This document shows, one piece after another, positions 1 through 6,394 of a DNA stretch of 15,937 nt. The position numbers and the translations under genes were made by a program. The notes under the pieces are model-generated. The model was given only the letters and a program-made list of their open reading frames with translations, made no database searches and was not told where the DNA came from. Position 1 is the stretch's first letter, and each line of letters starts with the position of its first letter. Source of the stretch: JBBSGC01 sp038254525 (GTDB taxonomy: Bacteria > Actinomycetota > Actinomycetes > Propionibacteriales > Nocardioidaceae); NCBI GenBank assembly GCA_038254525.1, contig JBBSGC010000037.1, positions 1-15,937 on the forward strand. The letters run 5' to 3'.

Positions 1-626
1 GCAGCGGACCACAGCAGACAGTCCAGCGGGCTCCGTTTGCCCGGCCGGTCCGGGTCACCGCCGCGTTCGGCGGCGAGTGCACGCATCCTGGCGGCGTCGT
101 AGCCGCTCACCGAGCCGAAGGTGTCGTCGGCGCTGACATCGAAGTAGACGTCGGCGCCCAGCCGGTAGGCGGCACCGGAGTCGAGCAGCGCGGCGACCAT
201 CACAATGATCGGCGGAATCGACTCCACGGCCCCCACGTAGTGGTCCGGCGCCAGCACCCGTAGCGACTCCATGTCGGCGCGGAAGAGCTGGGTCTCGCGC
301 TCGGCCAGGGCCTGCCAGTCGTCGCTGGTGGCGGCCGCGCGTTCGAGCAGCGGCTCGTCGACGTCGGTGACGTTCTGCACGTACGTGACGTCCAGACCCG
401 CGTCGCGCCACATCCGCACGATGCCGTCGAAGGCGATGAAGGTGGCAGCGTGCCCCAGATGCGTCGCGTCGTAGGGGGTGATGCCACACACGTACAGCCG
501 AGCGGAGCCGGCCGCCGGTGACTCGGCGAAGGCGCCGGACGCGGTGTCGTGCAACCGCAGGACCGGGCCGGACCCGAAGCCCGCCTCGGCGAGCGAGGGC
601 ACGGCCGGCGAGGTCCAGGAACGCAT
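1..626 (-). CDS. mshC: MshC, cysteine:GlcN-Ins ligase (3' part missing at window edge)
   Basis: MshC joins L-cysteine to glucosaminyl-inositol in an ATP-dependent step of mycothiol synthesis, the main cytosolic thiol pathway of actinobacteria. It is a paralogue of class I cysteinyl-tRNA synthetase. The visible N-terminal 208 residues carry the expected marks. Cys47, in LYVCGITPYD, sits where the zinc ligand is expected. The HIGH-type nucleotide-binding motif is THLGHA at about 55-60, and NVTDVDEPLLERA follows. The usual cysteinyl-tRNA synthetase has TVYD where MshC has TPYD, which favours mshC over cysS. The start at 626 (ATG) gives the usual MshC N-terminus. The C-terminal half, about 200 residues in the family, lies beyond position 1. 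It is the last gene seen of a minus-strand run, 42 bp after the SCO1664-like gene. The identification is firm; only completeness is unknown. Confidence 0.93.
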   Translation of the reverse strand, partial: MRSWTSPAVPSLAEAGFGSGPVLRLHDTASGAFAESPAAGSARLYVCGITPYDATHLGHAATFIAFDGIVRMWRDAGLDVTYVQNVTDVDEPLLERAAATSDDWQALAERETQLFRADMESLRVLAPDHYVGAVESIPPIIVMVAALLDSGAAYRLGADVYFDVSADDTFGSVSGYDAARMRALAAERGGDPDRPGKRSPLDCLLWSA

Positions 627-668
627 GCCGGCAACCCTAACGTCGGTCGGCGGGACCCCGGCGACGGC

Positions 669-1463
669 TCAGAAGGCCGGCCACGGGATGACCGGCCACC
701 CGGTGGTGGGCAGCGGATAGGTCCGGGCGCGCGACAACCAGGCGATCCGGGCGGTCAGGCGCTCCACCTCGCGGACGGACAGGTGGGCGCACAGCGCGGC
801 TACGCCCGCAGGCCGGCGCAGTCTGCCGGCCAGGCGGCTCAGGGCCTCGAGGTCGGACTCGGCGAGTGGGTCGCCGGCCCATCCCCACAGCACCGTGCGC
901 AGCTTGTCCTCGACGTGGAAGGTGACACCGTGGTCACAGCCGTAGACCGCACCGTCGGCATCGACGAGCACGTGGCCGCCTTTGCGGTCGGCGTTGTTGA
1001 CGACCACGTCGAGCACCGCCATCGAGGCCAGCCGCTCGTGGTCGGCGTGGACCAGGGAGACGGACTCGTCGCGCGAGTCGACCGCGTCGAGAACCCGCAA
1101 CCAGCCGTCGGGGACCGCACCGGCGGGGACCAGGTCGACGAGCGCCGCGTCGTCCGGCTCGTCGATCCACTGCTGGACCATGCCGGAGCCGAAGGGCCCC
1201 TCGACCAGAAGTGTCGCCGGAACCAGGTGCCAGCCGGCGAGCTCGGAGACCACGTACGTCGCGATCTCCCGCCCGGCCAACGTGCCGTTCGGGAAGTCCC
1301 ACAACGGTCGCTCGCCGCGGACCGGCTTGTAGACGCAGGCCACCTCGACCCCGTCGAGGCACGACCGCCCGAAAAACGTGGCGTTGGACGCGGTGATCAG
1401 CCGACCGTCGAGACTGAGCTCGCCCCGCTCCAGGACCTGCCTGGTCTCCGAGTCGTCGCTCAT
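669..1463 (-). CDS. SCO1664-family protein (PI3/4-kinase-like fold)
   Basis: This 264-residue protein belongs to the actinobacterial SCO1664 family, which resembles the catalytic core of phosphatidylinositol 3/4-kinases. Its substrate is unknown. Visible kinase-like marks are a candidate ATP-binding lysine in ACVYKPVRGE (about Lys46), a catalytic-loop-like NNADRKGGH at 156-164, and a DFG-like CDHGVTF at about 176-182. Length is normal for the family. The ATG at 1463 is preferred over longer in-frame starts because it overlaps the stop of the DUF3090 gene in an ATGA arrangement, which implies translational coupling. Genes of this family sit beside DUF3090 and mshC in many actinobacteria, so a link to mycothiol or its regulation is possible but unproven. 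The family call is confident; the function is not known. Confidence 0.88.
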   Translation of the reverse strand: MSDDSETRQVLERGELSLDGRLITASNATFFGRSCLDGVEVACVYKPVRGERPLWDFPNGTLAGREIATYVVSELAGWHLVPATLLVEGPFGSGMVQQWIDEPDDAALVDLVPAGAVPDGWLRVLDAVDSRDESVSLVHADHERLASMAVLDVVVNNADRKGGHVLVDADGAVYGCDHGVTFHVEDKLRTVLWGWAGDPLAESDLEALSRLAGRLRRPAGVAALCAHLSVREVERLTARIAWLSRARTYPLPTTGWPVIPWPAF

Positions 1464-1990
1464 CGCCCGTCTGGGCCGGGTGGGATCCGCTTGTAGCCGT
1501 TGGCCCGCGGGCACAGGTGGCCCGCCGGCGACAGCGGCTGTCCACAGAACTGACAGGGCTCTCGCCCGGCGGAGATCACCCGTTGGGCCCGGGAGGCGAA
1601 CGCCGAGGCCATCGGCCGGCTCAGGTGCACCACGAGCGCCTCGGTTGCCTCCTCGTCCTCGGTGTCGGTGGCGGCGAAGGCCTCGAGCACCACGACCTCG
1701 CCCGCCTCGTCCCAGGCGAGCGTCATCGTGCCCACCCGGAACTCCTCCTCGATCGGCTGGTCGAGCGGTTCGGTGTCGGTGATGTCGACGGTTGCGCTGG
1801 CGGCCTCGTCGTCTGTGCGTTCCAAGATGTCGTCGATCCGCTCGGCCAGCACGAGCACCTGCTCCTTCTCGAGGGCCACGGAGGTCAGCCGGATGCCCTC
1901 GCGCGCCTGCAGGAAGAACGTGCGGTCCCCAGGCTCTCCGACGGTGCCGGCGACGAACCTTTCCGGGACCTCGTAGCGGTGGATCAGCAT
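1460..1990 (-). CDS. DUF3090 family protein with C-terminal Cys cluster
   Basis: A 176-residue protein of the actinobacterial DUF3090 family, whose function is unknown. The N-terminus MLIHRYEVPERFVAGTVGEP and the stretch FFLQAREG are typical of the family. The C-terminus holds a possible zinc site: Cys146 and Cys149 in CQFCG, then His158 and Cys160 in GHLCPRANG. An acidic stretch (TDTEDEEATEA) lies at about 108-118. The start is ATG at 1990. It begins 10 bp after the stop of the histidine phosphatase gene, and its stop overlaps the start of the SCO1664-like gene by 4 bp, so the three are probably one transcript. No clear signal peptide or membrane segment is visible, so it is probably cytosolic. 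The Cys cluster suggests metal binding or a redox role, but this is inference. Confidence 0.88.
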   Translation of the reverse strand: MLIHRYEVPERFVAGTVGEPGDRTFFLQAREGIRLTSVALEKEQVLVLAERIDDILERTDDEAASATVDITDTEPLDQPIEEEFRVGTMTLAWDEAGEVVVLEAFAATDTEDEEATEALVVHLSRPMASAFASRAQRVISAGREPCQFCGQPLSPAGHLCPRANGYKRIPPGPDGR

Positions 1991-2000
1991 GGTGAGGACC

Positions 2001-2726
2001 CTATGCCGTGCCCGCGGGACCGCCAGCGCCGCCGCCCACGACCGCGTCCGAGCTGCGCCGCCGCCGGCGCCGGCGGGTGGGGGGCTTCAGGCCCGACAGG
2101 TCGCTGCCGGTGTCGTTGACGTGCAGGACGAACGGTCGGTGCTCGGTGTAACGGATGACGCTCAGCGAGCCCGGCCCGGCGACCAGCCGCTGGAACGAGT
2201 CCAGGTGCAGACCCAGCGCATCGGCGACCACCGCCTTGATCACGTCGCCATGGCTCACCGCCACCCAGAGGGCGTCGTCACCGTTCTGGGCGGTGACCAG
2301 CGCGTCCCAGGAGCGCACCGCGGACACGGCGCGTGCCTGCATGGCCGGCAGCGACTCTCCCTCGGGGAACCGCACCGCGCTGGGATGGGCCTGCACCGTC
2401 CGCCACAGCCGCTCCTTCGCCAGCTCCTTGAGCGAACGGCCGGTCCAGGCGCCGTAGCCGCACTCGATCAGGCCCTCCTCGCGCTGCACCCCCGGCGTGC
2501 CGGGCAGCCGACGCGCCACGGCCTGCGCCGTCTCCAGCGTCCGCTCCAGCGGACTCGACGCGACTCGGGTGACGGGGAGGCCAGCCAGCCGCTCCCCGGC
2601 CGCATCGGCCTGTGCCCGGCCGACCTCGTCGAGGTGGATTCCGGGCGCCCGGCCGGCGAGGACGCCGTCAGCGTTGGCCGGGGTGCGGCCATGGCGGACG
2701 AGGATCACGATTGCCACGGCGGCCAC
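2001..2726 (-). CDS. Histidine phosphatase, MSMEG_4193 phosphomutase-like family
   Basis: A 241-residue member of the histidine phosphatase (phosphoglycerate mutase-like) superfamily. The phospho-acceptor motif is RHG at 11-13. Further active-site marks are SSPLERT at 57-63, the acid in the LIECGYGAWTG segment (Glu88) and the second histidine in VSHGD (His159). This matches the group annotated in actinobacteria as MSMEG_4193-family putative phosphomutase; the physiological substrate is unknown. The C-terminus is a basic run of arginines followed by a Gly/Ala-rich tail and looks disordered. The start is GTG at 2726; a GTG at 2717 is also possible and would still keep the RHG motif close to the N-terminus. 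It is the first gene of the minus-strand run that leads through DUF3090 and the SCO1664-like gene to mshC. It is divergent from corA with only about 32 bp between the two starts, so promoters must be short or overlap coding sequence. Confidence 0.88.
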   Translation of the reverse strand: MAAVAIVILVRHGRTPANADGVLAGRAPGIHLDEVGRAQADAAGERLAGLPVTRVASSPLERTLETAQAVARRLPGTPGVQREEGLIECGYGAWTGRSLKELAKERLWRTVQAHPSAVRFPEGESLPAMQARAVSAVRSWDALVTAQNGDDALWVAVSHGDVIKAVVADALGLHLDSFQRLVAGPGSLSVIRYTEHRPFVLHVNDTGSDLSGLKPPTRRRRRRRSSDAVVGGGAGGPAGTA

Positions 2727-2758
2727 TGTAGGTGAGAACCACCGGCCACAATGGCGCT

Positions 2759-3734
2759 GTGATCATCGACTGCGTGGTCTATCGCGACGGGCGCCGGGTG
2801 GACGACGGGAGCCACCGTCACGACCTGCTGGCTGCCTGCTCGGCGTTGCATGACGAGCGGGACTTCATCTGGCCTCGACTCTACGAGCCGACCGCAGCGG
2901 AGATGACCGACGTGGCCCGCATCCTGGGCCTGCACCCGCTCGCGGTCGAGGATGCGGTCAAGGCGCACCAGCGGCCCAAGCTCGAGCGCTACGGCGACTG
3001 GCTTCTCGGGTCGTCAAGACACTGACCTACGTCGATGAGCAGGACGCGGTGGAGACCGGCGAGGTCAGCGTGTTCCTCGGACCACGCCACTTGGTCACCG
3101 TCAGGCACGGTAAGGGCGTCGACCTCGCGGCGGTGCGAGCACATGCCGAGGAGAGGGCGGCGGTGCTCGGCACCGGCGCCGCCGCCATGTACGCGGTCTA
3201 CGACGGCCTCGTCGACCAGTACGCCGCTGTCGCCAGTGCACTCGAGGAGGACGTGACCGAGATCGAGAAGTCGGTCTTCTCCCCGCAGCGCACGCAGGAC
3301 TCAGAGCGGATCTACGTGCTCAAGCGCGAGCTGCTGGAGATGCGCCGTGCTGTGATACCACTCAAGGACCCGCTGCTGCAGCTGGTCTCGCCCGAGCAGA
3401 CAGCGCTGCCGGAGCAGGCCAAGCCATACTTTCGCGACGTCGCCGATCCCGTTGCCCGGGTCGCGGACAGCATCGACAGCATGGATCGGCTGCTCGACTC
3501 GGCGTTGGACGCGCACCTGGCGCGCATCCAGGTGCAGCAGAACGAGGACATGCGCAAATCTCCGCCATCGCGGCGTTGTTCCTCGCACCGACCCTGATCG
3601 CCGGTATCTACGGCATGAACTTCAACAACATGCCGGAGTTGTCGTGGACCTTCGGCTACCCGATGGCGATCGGCGCGATGATCACCGTGGTGGCATTGCT
3701 GCGATGGTCGTTCAAGAAGTCGGGGTGGCTCTAA
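2759..3734 (+). pseudogene. corA: CorA-type Mg2+/Co2+ transporter, two frameshifts
   Basis: The translated pieces together make an almost complete CorA-family divalent cation channel: LGLHPLAVEDAVKAHQRPKL in the cytosolic domain, a long helical region, the signature YGMNF in the first membrane helix region, and the typical C-terminus FKKSGWL. Reading is broken twice. At about 3008-3010 (CTCGGGTCGTC) one base is missing, since frame +1 continues as VVKTLTYVDEQ. At about 3556-3558 (CGCAAATCTCC) another is missing, since the expected RKISA requires AAG ATC. The span is 976 nt; restoring two bases gives 325 codons, the usual length. As written, only N-terminal (to 3025) and middle (to 3597) fragments would be made and the membrane helices would be lost. 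Either this is a recent pseudogene or both sites are sequencing errors. The GTG at 2759 gives the family-typical start MIIDCVVYRDGRR. Confidence 0.88.
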
Positions 3735-3767
3735 TCCGAAAATGGAACGGTGATGGGCGCGCGACAA

Positions 3768-3786
3768 CTCCCGGCGGAGCCGGGAG
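3768..3786. repeat. Perfect 8-bp hairpin in the IS110 right end
   Basis: CTCCCGGC and GCCGGGAG are separated by GGA, giving a perfect 8-bp stem with a 3-nt loop. It lies between the transposase stop and the element terminus. The related remnant has a smaller palindrome (GCTCC-TCAC-GGAGC) at about 5386-5399, the same distance from its own terminus. It may be a recombination-end feature or a terminator, but it lacks a T tract. Confidence 0.6.
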
Positions 3787-3822
3787 CCGTTTGTGAGGTT
3801 GTGGTCTCGGACGGTGCTGGGC

Positions 3823-5100
3823 TCAGGCGGCGGGTTGGGCGGGTTCGGTGGTGACGCGGTAGCCGAGGGCTTCGAGTTGTCGGATGTGGTGGCGTTTCTT
3901 GGCTGCGGTGTCGACCAGGCGGTCGTAGTAGTCGGCGCCGAGGTCGACGAAGCGGGTCTCAGGATCGGAAAGGACGTGCCAGATCGCGACGAGCATGGAG
4001 CGGCCGACGGCCACGATGGCCTTCTTCTTCCCGCGTCTTCGTGCGATGCGTCGGTAGCGGGCGCCGAGGAACGTGTTGGTGCGCCCGGCCGACACGGCTG
4101 CTTCCCCGATCACGCGGGCCAGGTACCGGTTGCCGTGACCGGTCGAGCCGTTGCCCTTGTTCTTCCCGGCCGAGGACTTGATCCCGGGCGCGAACTTCGC
4201 CCACGACGCCAGGTGCCCGGGGGTCGGGAACCGGGTCATGTCCAGGCCGATCTCGGCGATGATGATCGCGGCCGCGGTCGGTCCAATCCCGGGGATCTCA
4301 TCGAGCCGGTCGACCGCGTCACCGAAAGGGACCAGGTAGGCCTCGATCTCGGCGTCCAGGGCGTCGATGTCGGCATCGATCGCATCGATGCGGCCGAGCA
4401 TCCGGGCCAGCAGAAACCGGTGGTGGTCATCGAAGTACCCGGTGAACGCCTCCTCGAGCAATGGGATCTTGGTCCGCATCCGTGCCCGGGCCATGTCGGC
4501 GAGGACCTTCGGGTCGCGTTCCCCGGCGATCATCGCGGCCATCATCGCCCGCCCCGAGACACCGAAGATGTCCGAGGCGACGACCGAGAGCTTGATGCAG
4601 GCGTCCTCGAAGAGCTTCTCGACCCGGTTCTTCTCTGCGTTACGGGCCCCGACCAGATCGACCCGGTACCGGGTCAGGTCCCGCAACCGGCGGATCTCGT
4701 GGGGTGGCACGAAACTCGGGCGCAGCATCTGACGTTCGGCGACCTTGCACAACCAGACGGCGTCGAGCACGTCGGTCTTCGGGCGACCCGGGAGGTGCTT
4801 GACGTCCTTGGCGTTGACCAGCCACGGCTGCAACCCGTGAGCCTCGAACAGGTAGAACGGCGGACGCCAGTAGTCCGAGGTAGCTTCCATCACGACTCGC
4901 TCCACACCCAGTCCGACCAACCGGTTGGCCAGCTCGGTCAACGACCTGGTCATCGTCGTGTGCGTCGTGACCTCCTGGACCCGACGCTTGCCTGGCCCCG
5001 GTGCCGGTAGCCGGACACAACACACGACCTCGGACTTGCCAATGTCCAAGGCCGCGACCCGCTCGATGATCTGCTCATCGTCTTGCGATTCGCTGAACAT
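3823..5100 (-). CDS. IS110-family DEDD transposase (bridge-RNA-guided recombinase)
   Basis: A 425-residue IS110-family transposase. The N-terminal RuvC-like DEDD domain shows Asp19 (AALDIGKSE), Glu72 (VMEATSDYW), and Asp110 and Asp113 (KTDVLDAVW). A helical middle segment follows, then the C-terminal Tnp20 domain with a helix-hairpin-helix-like IPGIGPTAAA (about 269-278). The probable nucleophile serine is in IKSSAGK (about Ser310). Length is usual for the family and all key residues are present, so the enzyme is probably active. The ATG at 5100 is chosen over an upstream TTG (5109) because AAGGAG lies 9 nt before it. Members of this family form a synaptic complex with an element-encoded bridge RNA and move without long terminal inverted repeats. 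It is a monocistronic gene on the minus strand, opposite to corA. Confidence 0.95.
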   Translation of the reverse strand: MFSESQDDEQIIERVAALDIGKSEVVCCVRLPAPGPGKRRVQEVTTHTTMTRSLTELANRLVGLGVERVVMEATSDYWRPPFYLFEAHGLQPWLVNAKDVKHLPGRPKTDVLDAVWLCKVAERQMLRPSFVPPHEIRRLRDLTRYRVDLVGARNAEKNRVEKLFEDACIKLSVVASDIFGVSGRAMMAAMIAGERDPKVLADMARARMRTKIPLLEEAFTGYFDDHHRFLLARMLGRIDAIDADIDALDAEIEAYLVPFGDAVDRLDEIPGIGPTAAAIIIAEIGLDMTRFPTPGHLASWAKFAPGIKSSAGKNKGNGSTGHGNRYLARVIGEAAVSAGRTNTFLGARYRRIARRRGKKKAIVAVGRSMLVAIWHVLSDPETRFVDLGADYYDRLVDTAAKKRHHIRQLEALGYRVTTEPAQPAA

Positions 5101-5109
5101 CCACCCCAA

Positions 5110-5342
5110 CTCCTTTCCCTGCGATCGACACCATCAACGGTGTGACCGCCCGGGAGGAGCCGCCGGGCAACAAGCGAATCTAATCCTCGTGCTCGACAAC
5201 CAGCGTCGGCAACAGTGAAGGGCCCACCACGCGACTCCCACCGTCCGGCTAGTTCACGGCCTCAACGGACCATAGGAACAACGACGTCACCCGGACAGCC
5301 ACACACCCATTTTCAGCCCGGAACGGGCGCCCCGCCAGGGGC
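5110..5342 (-). ncRNA. Candidate IS110 bridge RNA / left-end region
   Basis: This non-coding stretch lies upstream of the transposase, where IS110-group elements encode their bridge RNA. It contains several inverted repeats. Two perfect 5-bp hairpins stand back to back at 5316-5328 (GCCCG-GAA-CGGGC) and 5329-5342 (GCCCC-GCCA-GGGGC). A third, ACACC-6nt-GGTGT, lies at 5128-5143. No competing open reading frame is convincing. The extent given is the whole non-coding interval, and the mature RNA would be shorter. The call rests on position, family knowledge and hairpins only; no folding was computed. Confidence 0.42.
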
Positions 5343-5353
5343 ACTGGGGCTAG

Positions 5354-5533
5354 TCCGAAAATGGATGGTGAGTGGGCAGGCGGCAGCTCCTCACGGAGCG
5401 CAGCGAAGTCGGGAAGTGGTGGGTATGAGCAGGTCGATCAGGCTGCGGGTTCAAGAGTGACGTGGTAGCCGAGGGCTTCCAGTTGTCGGTCGTGGTGGTC
5501 GGCGCCGAGGTCGTTCCAGTGGGCGTTTGGGTC
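5354..5533 (-). pseudogene. 3' end of a second, older IS110-family element
   Basis: On the minus strand, 5533-5436 reads DPNAHWNDLGADHHD and then RQLEALGYHVTLEPAA followed by a stop. This is the C-terminus of a transposase clearly related to the intact neighbour, which has DPETRFVDLGADYYD and RQLEALGYRVTTEP. About 13 residues between the two blocks are missing compared with the intact copy. After the stop come about 80 bp of non-coding sequence and the terminus TCCGAAAATGGA at 5354-5365 (plus-strand reading), matching the terminus of the intact element. The rest of the transposase and the left end are gone; sequence homology stops at about 5531-5538, where an IS256-like reading frame begins. 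It is dead as an element. Confidence 0.8.
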
Positions 5534-5663
5534 GGCCGTCTCGGACGATCTCATCGAGCAGAGACGAGTCCGGAACCACACGGTTCTCGTTGGCCTTGGA
5601 CTCCTCGTGGACCACCTTGAGCATGGGCGTACCTTGCCGAAGCTGCAATGACTTGAAGATCAT
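5534..5663 (-). pseudogene. N-terminal fragment of an IS256-family transposase
   Basis: From ATG 5624 the minus strand reads MLKVVHEESKANENR and then VVPDSSLLDEIVRDG. This resembles the N-terminus of actinobacterial IS256 transposases, where LLDEIVREGA leads into the AxLxAEVxAY segment. After RDG (about 5535) the homology ends exactly where IS110 homology begins. The apparent reading frame that continues to 5451 is therefore a chance chimera in the wrong frame of the IS110 remnant. An in-frame upstream methionine at 5663 extends the frame but has no recognisable homology. The DDE catalytic domain is absent. Confidence 0.6.
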
Positions 5664-5736
5664 CCTCGGGAAGGGTGCACCCCTTCACGCCACCAGGCGG
5701 AGGGCTATCCACAGATTCTGATCATTACTTCATCGA

Positions 5737-6005
5737 ATCAGCGCCGGCTCGGTCGAGTTGAACAAGCCCAGGGACCGTAACAGCGACTTCGACTCGGTGG
5801 TGGTCTCGAAGGGCATCCGTCGGCTGACGCGTCCGACGACAGGGTGCAGAGCCTGTGCGCCAAGGGGATGAGCACCCACGACACCTGCGAGCACCTTCGG
5901 CTGACCTACGGCGCGAAGGTGTCCCGCGCGAGACGATCGCGGACATCACCGACACGATCAACGAGGCGGTCAAGACCTGAGAACCGGCCGTTGGACGATG
6001 TCCAC
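5737..6005 (+). pseudogene. Decayed internal fragment of an IS256-family transposase
   Basis: The plus strand holds a run of IS256-like blocks in changing frames. ISAGSVELNKPRDRNSDFDS and VVVSKGIRRL occupy one frame from 5737. SDDRVQSLCAKGMSTHDTCE and HLRLTYGAKVSR follow after a shift near 5830. ETIADITDTINEAVKT follows after another shift near 5930, and NRPLD after a stop near 5980. These match, in order, the VPRDRxGxFEPxxVxKxQRRL, VxSLYAKGMTTxE and VSRxTIxxITDxxxxxxxxWQNRPLD stretches of the family. At least three disruptions and the loss of both ends make it non-functional. It lies on the opposite strand to the N-terminal IS256 fragment at 5534-5663. Sequence from 6006 to about 6112 has no recognisable content. 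Confidence 0.72.
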
Positions 6006-6112
6006 CAACGCCGGGTTGCTCACCGGCGAAGGCAACCAGCGCCTGGATTTGCACGAACACAGCTCGGACGTCAACAACTCGGCCCTTCCTGCTGACACAT
6101 CCGCCCGGAGTG

Positions 6113-6152
6113 TGACATGTGATCCGCATTAATGACATGATGTGATCGATCA
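6113..6152. promoter_or_regulatory. Repeat-rich vapBC leader, likely operator
   Basis: Two related strings, TGACATGTGATC (6113-6124) and TGACATGATGTGATC (6133-6147), start 20 bp apart, about two helical turns. The perfect palindrome TGATCGATCA (6143-6152) runs into the ATG of vapB. VapB-type antitoxins usually autoregulate by binding such repeats over the promoter. No Shine-Dalgarno sequence precedes the ATG, so translation may be leaderless or weak. Confidence 0.5.
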
Positions 6153-6394
6153 TGAATGCCACGGTTGTGTTGGGGCAGCAGGGCAGGCTGGTCATCCCGG
6201 CTGAGGTGCGGGCCGCGCTCGGACTGGCCGCCGGAGATCGCCTGCACCTCTCGCTGACTGACGGGCGGCTCGTGCTCGAACGACCCCAGGACGCCGTGGC
6301 GCAACTTCGGGCACTCGGCTCGGCGATCTCGGATTCCCGGTCCCTGGTCGAGGAGCTGCTGGCCGAACGACGGCTGGCCGCAACCACCGAATGA
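6152..6394 (+). CDS. vapB: VapB antitoxin, AbrB/MazE-type swapped-hairpin DNA-binding domain
   Basis: An 80-residue antitoxin. The N-terminal 45 residues form an AbrB/MazE/SpoVT-like domain, recognisable by QQGRLVIPAEVRAALGL and then GDRLHLSLTDGRLVLERP. The C-terminal 35 residues (LRALGSAISDSRSLVEELLA) are helical and charged and would wrap and inhibit the toxin. The gene overlaps vapC by an ATGA stop/start, as is usual for these pairs. It is expected to bind and neutralise VapC and to repress the operon through the repeats just upstream. The ATG at 6152 gives the family-normal length. Confidence 0.88.
   Translation: MNATVVLGQQGRLVIPAEVRAALGLAAGDRLHLSLTDGRLVLERPQDAVAQLRALGSAISDSRSLVEELLAERRLAATTE

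Larger units (their letters stand above)
3731..5353 (-). mobile_element. Complete IS110-family insertion sequence
   Basis: The element runs from its 3' terminus at about 3735, abutting the corA stop codon, to its 5' terminus near 5353. The boundary is inferred from a near-identical 16-bp string, CTARTCCGAAAATGGA. It occurs at 3731-3746, at the end of this element, and at 5350-5365, at the end of the older related remnant directly behind it. The repeat period is 1619 bp. About 250 bp of non-coding sequence lies upstream of the transposase and about 88 bp downstream. That arrangement fits the IS110 group, whose bridge RNA lies on the upstream side, rather than the IS1111 group. The exact 2-bp core cannot be fixed from one copy. 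Confidence 0.75.

Noticed and set aside
549..1496. 315-codon plus-strand frame over the SCO1664-like gene
   Set aside because: Antisense shadow of a recognised family member with high-GC composition; no domain is seen.
3793..5010. 405-codon plus-strand frame over the IS110 transposase
   Set aside because: It is the complement of the transposase, Gly/Val/Asp-rich with no recognisable domain. The minus-strand frame has full DEDD and serine motifs.
5101..5109. TTG at 5109 as the transposase start
   Set aside because: No spacing from AAGGAG to this codon; ATG 5100 has a proper 9-nt spacing.
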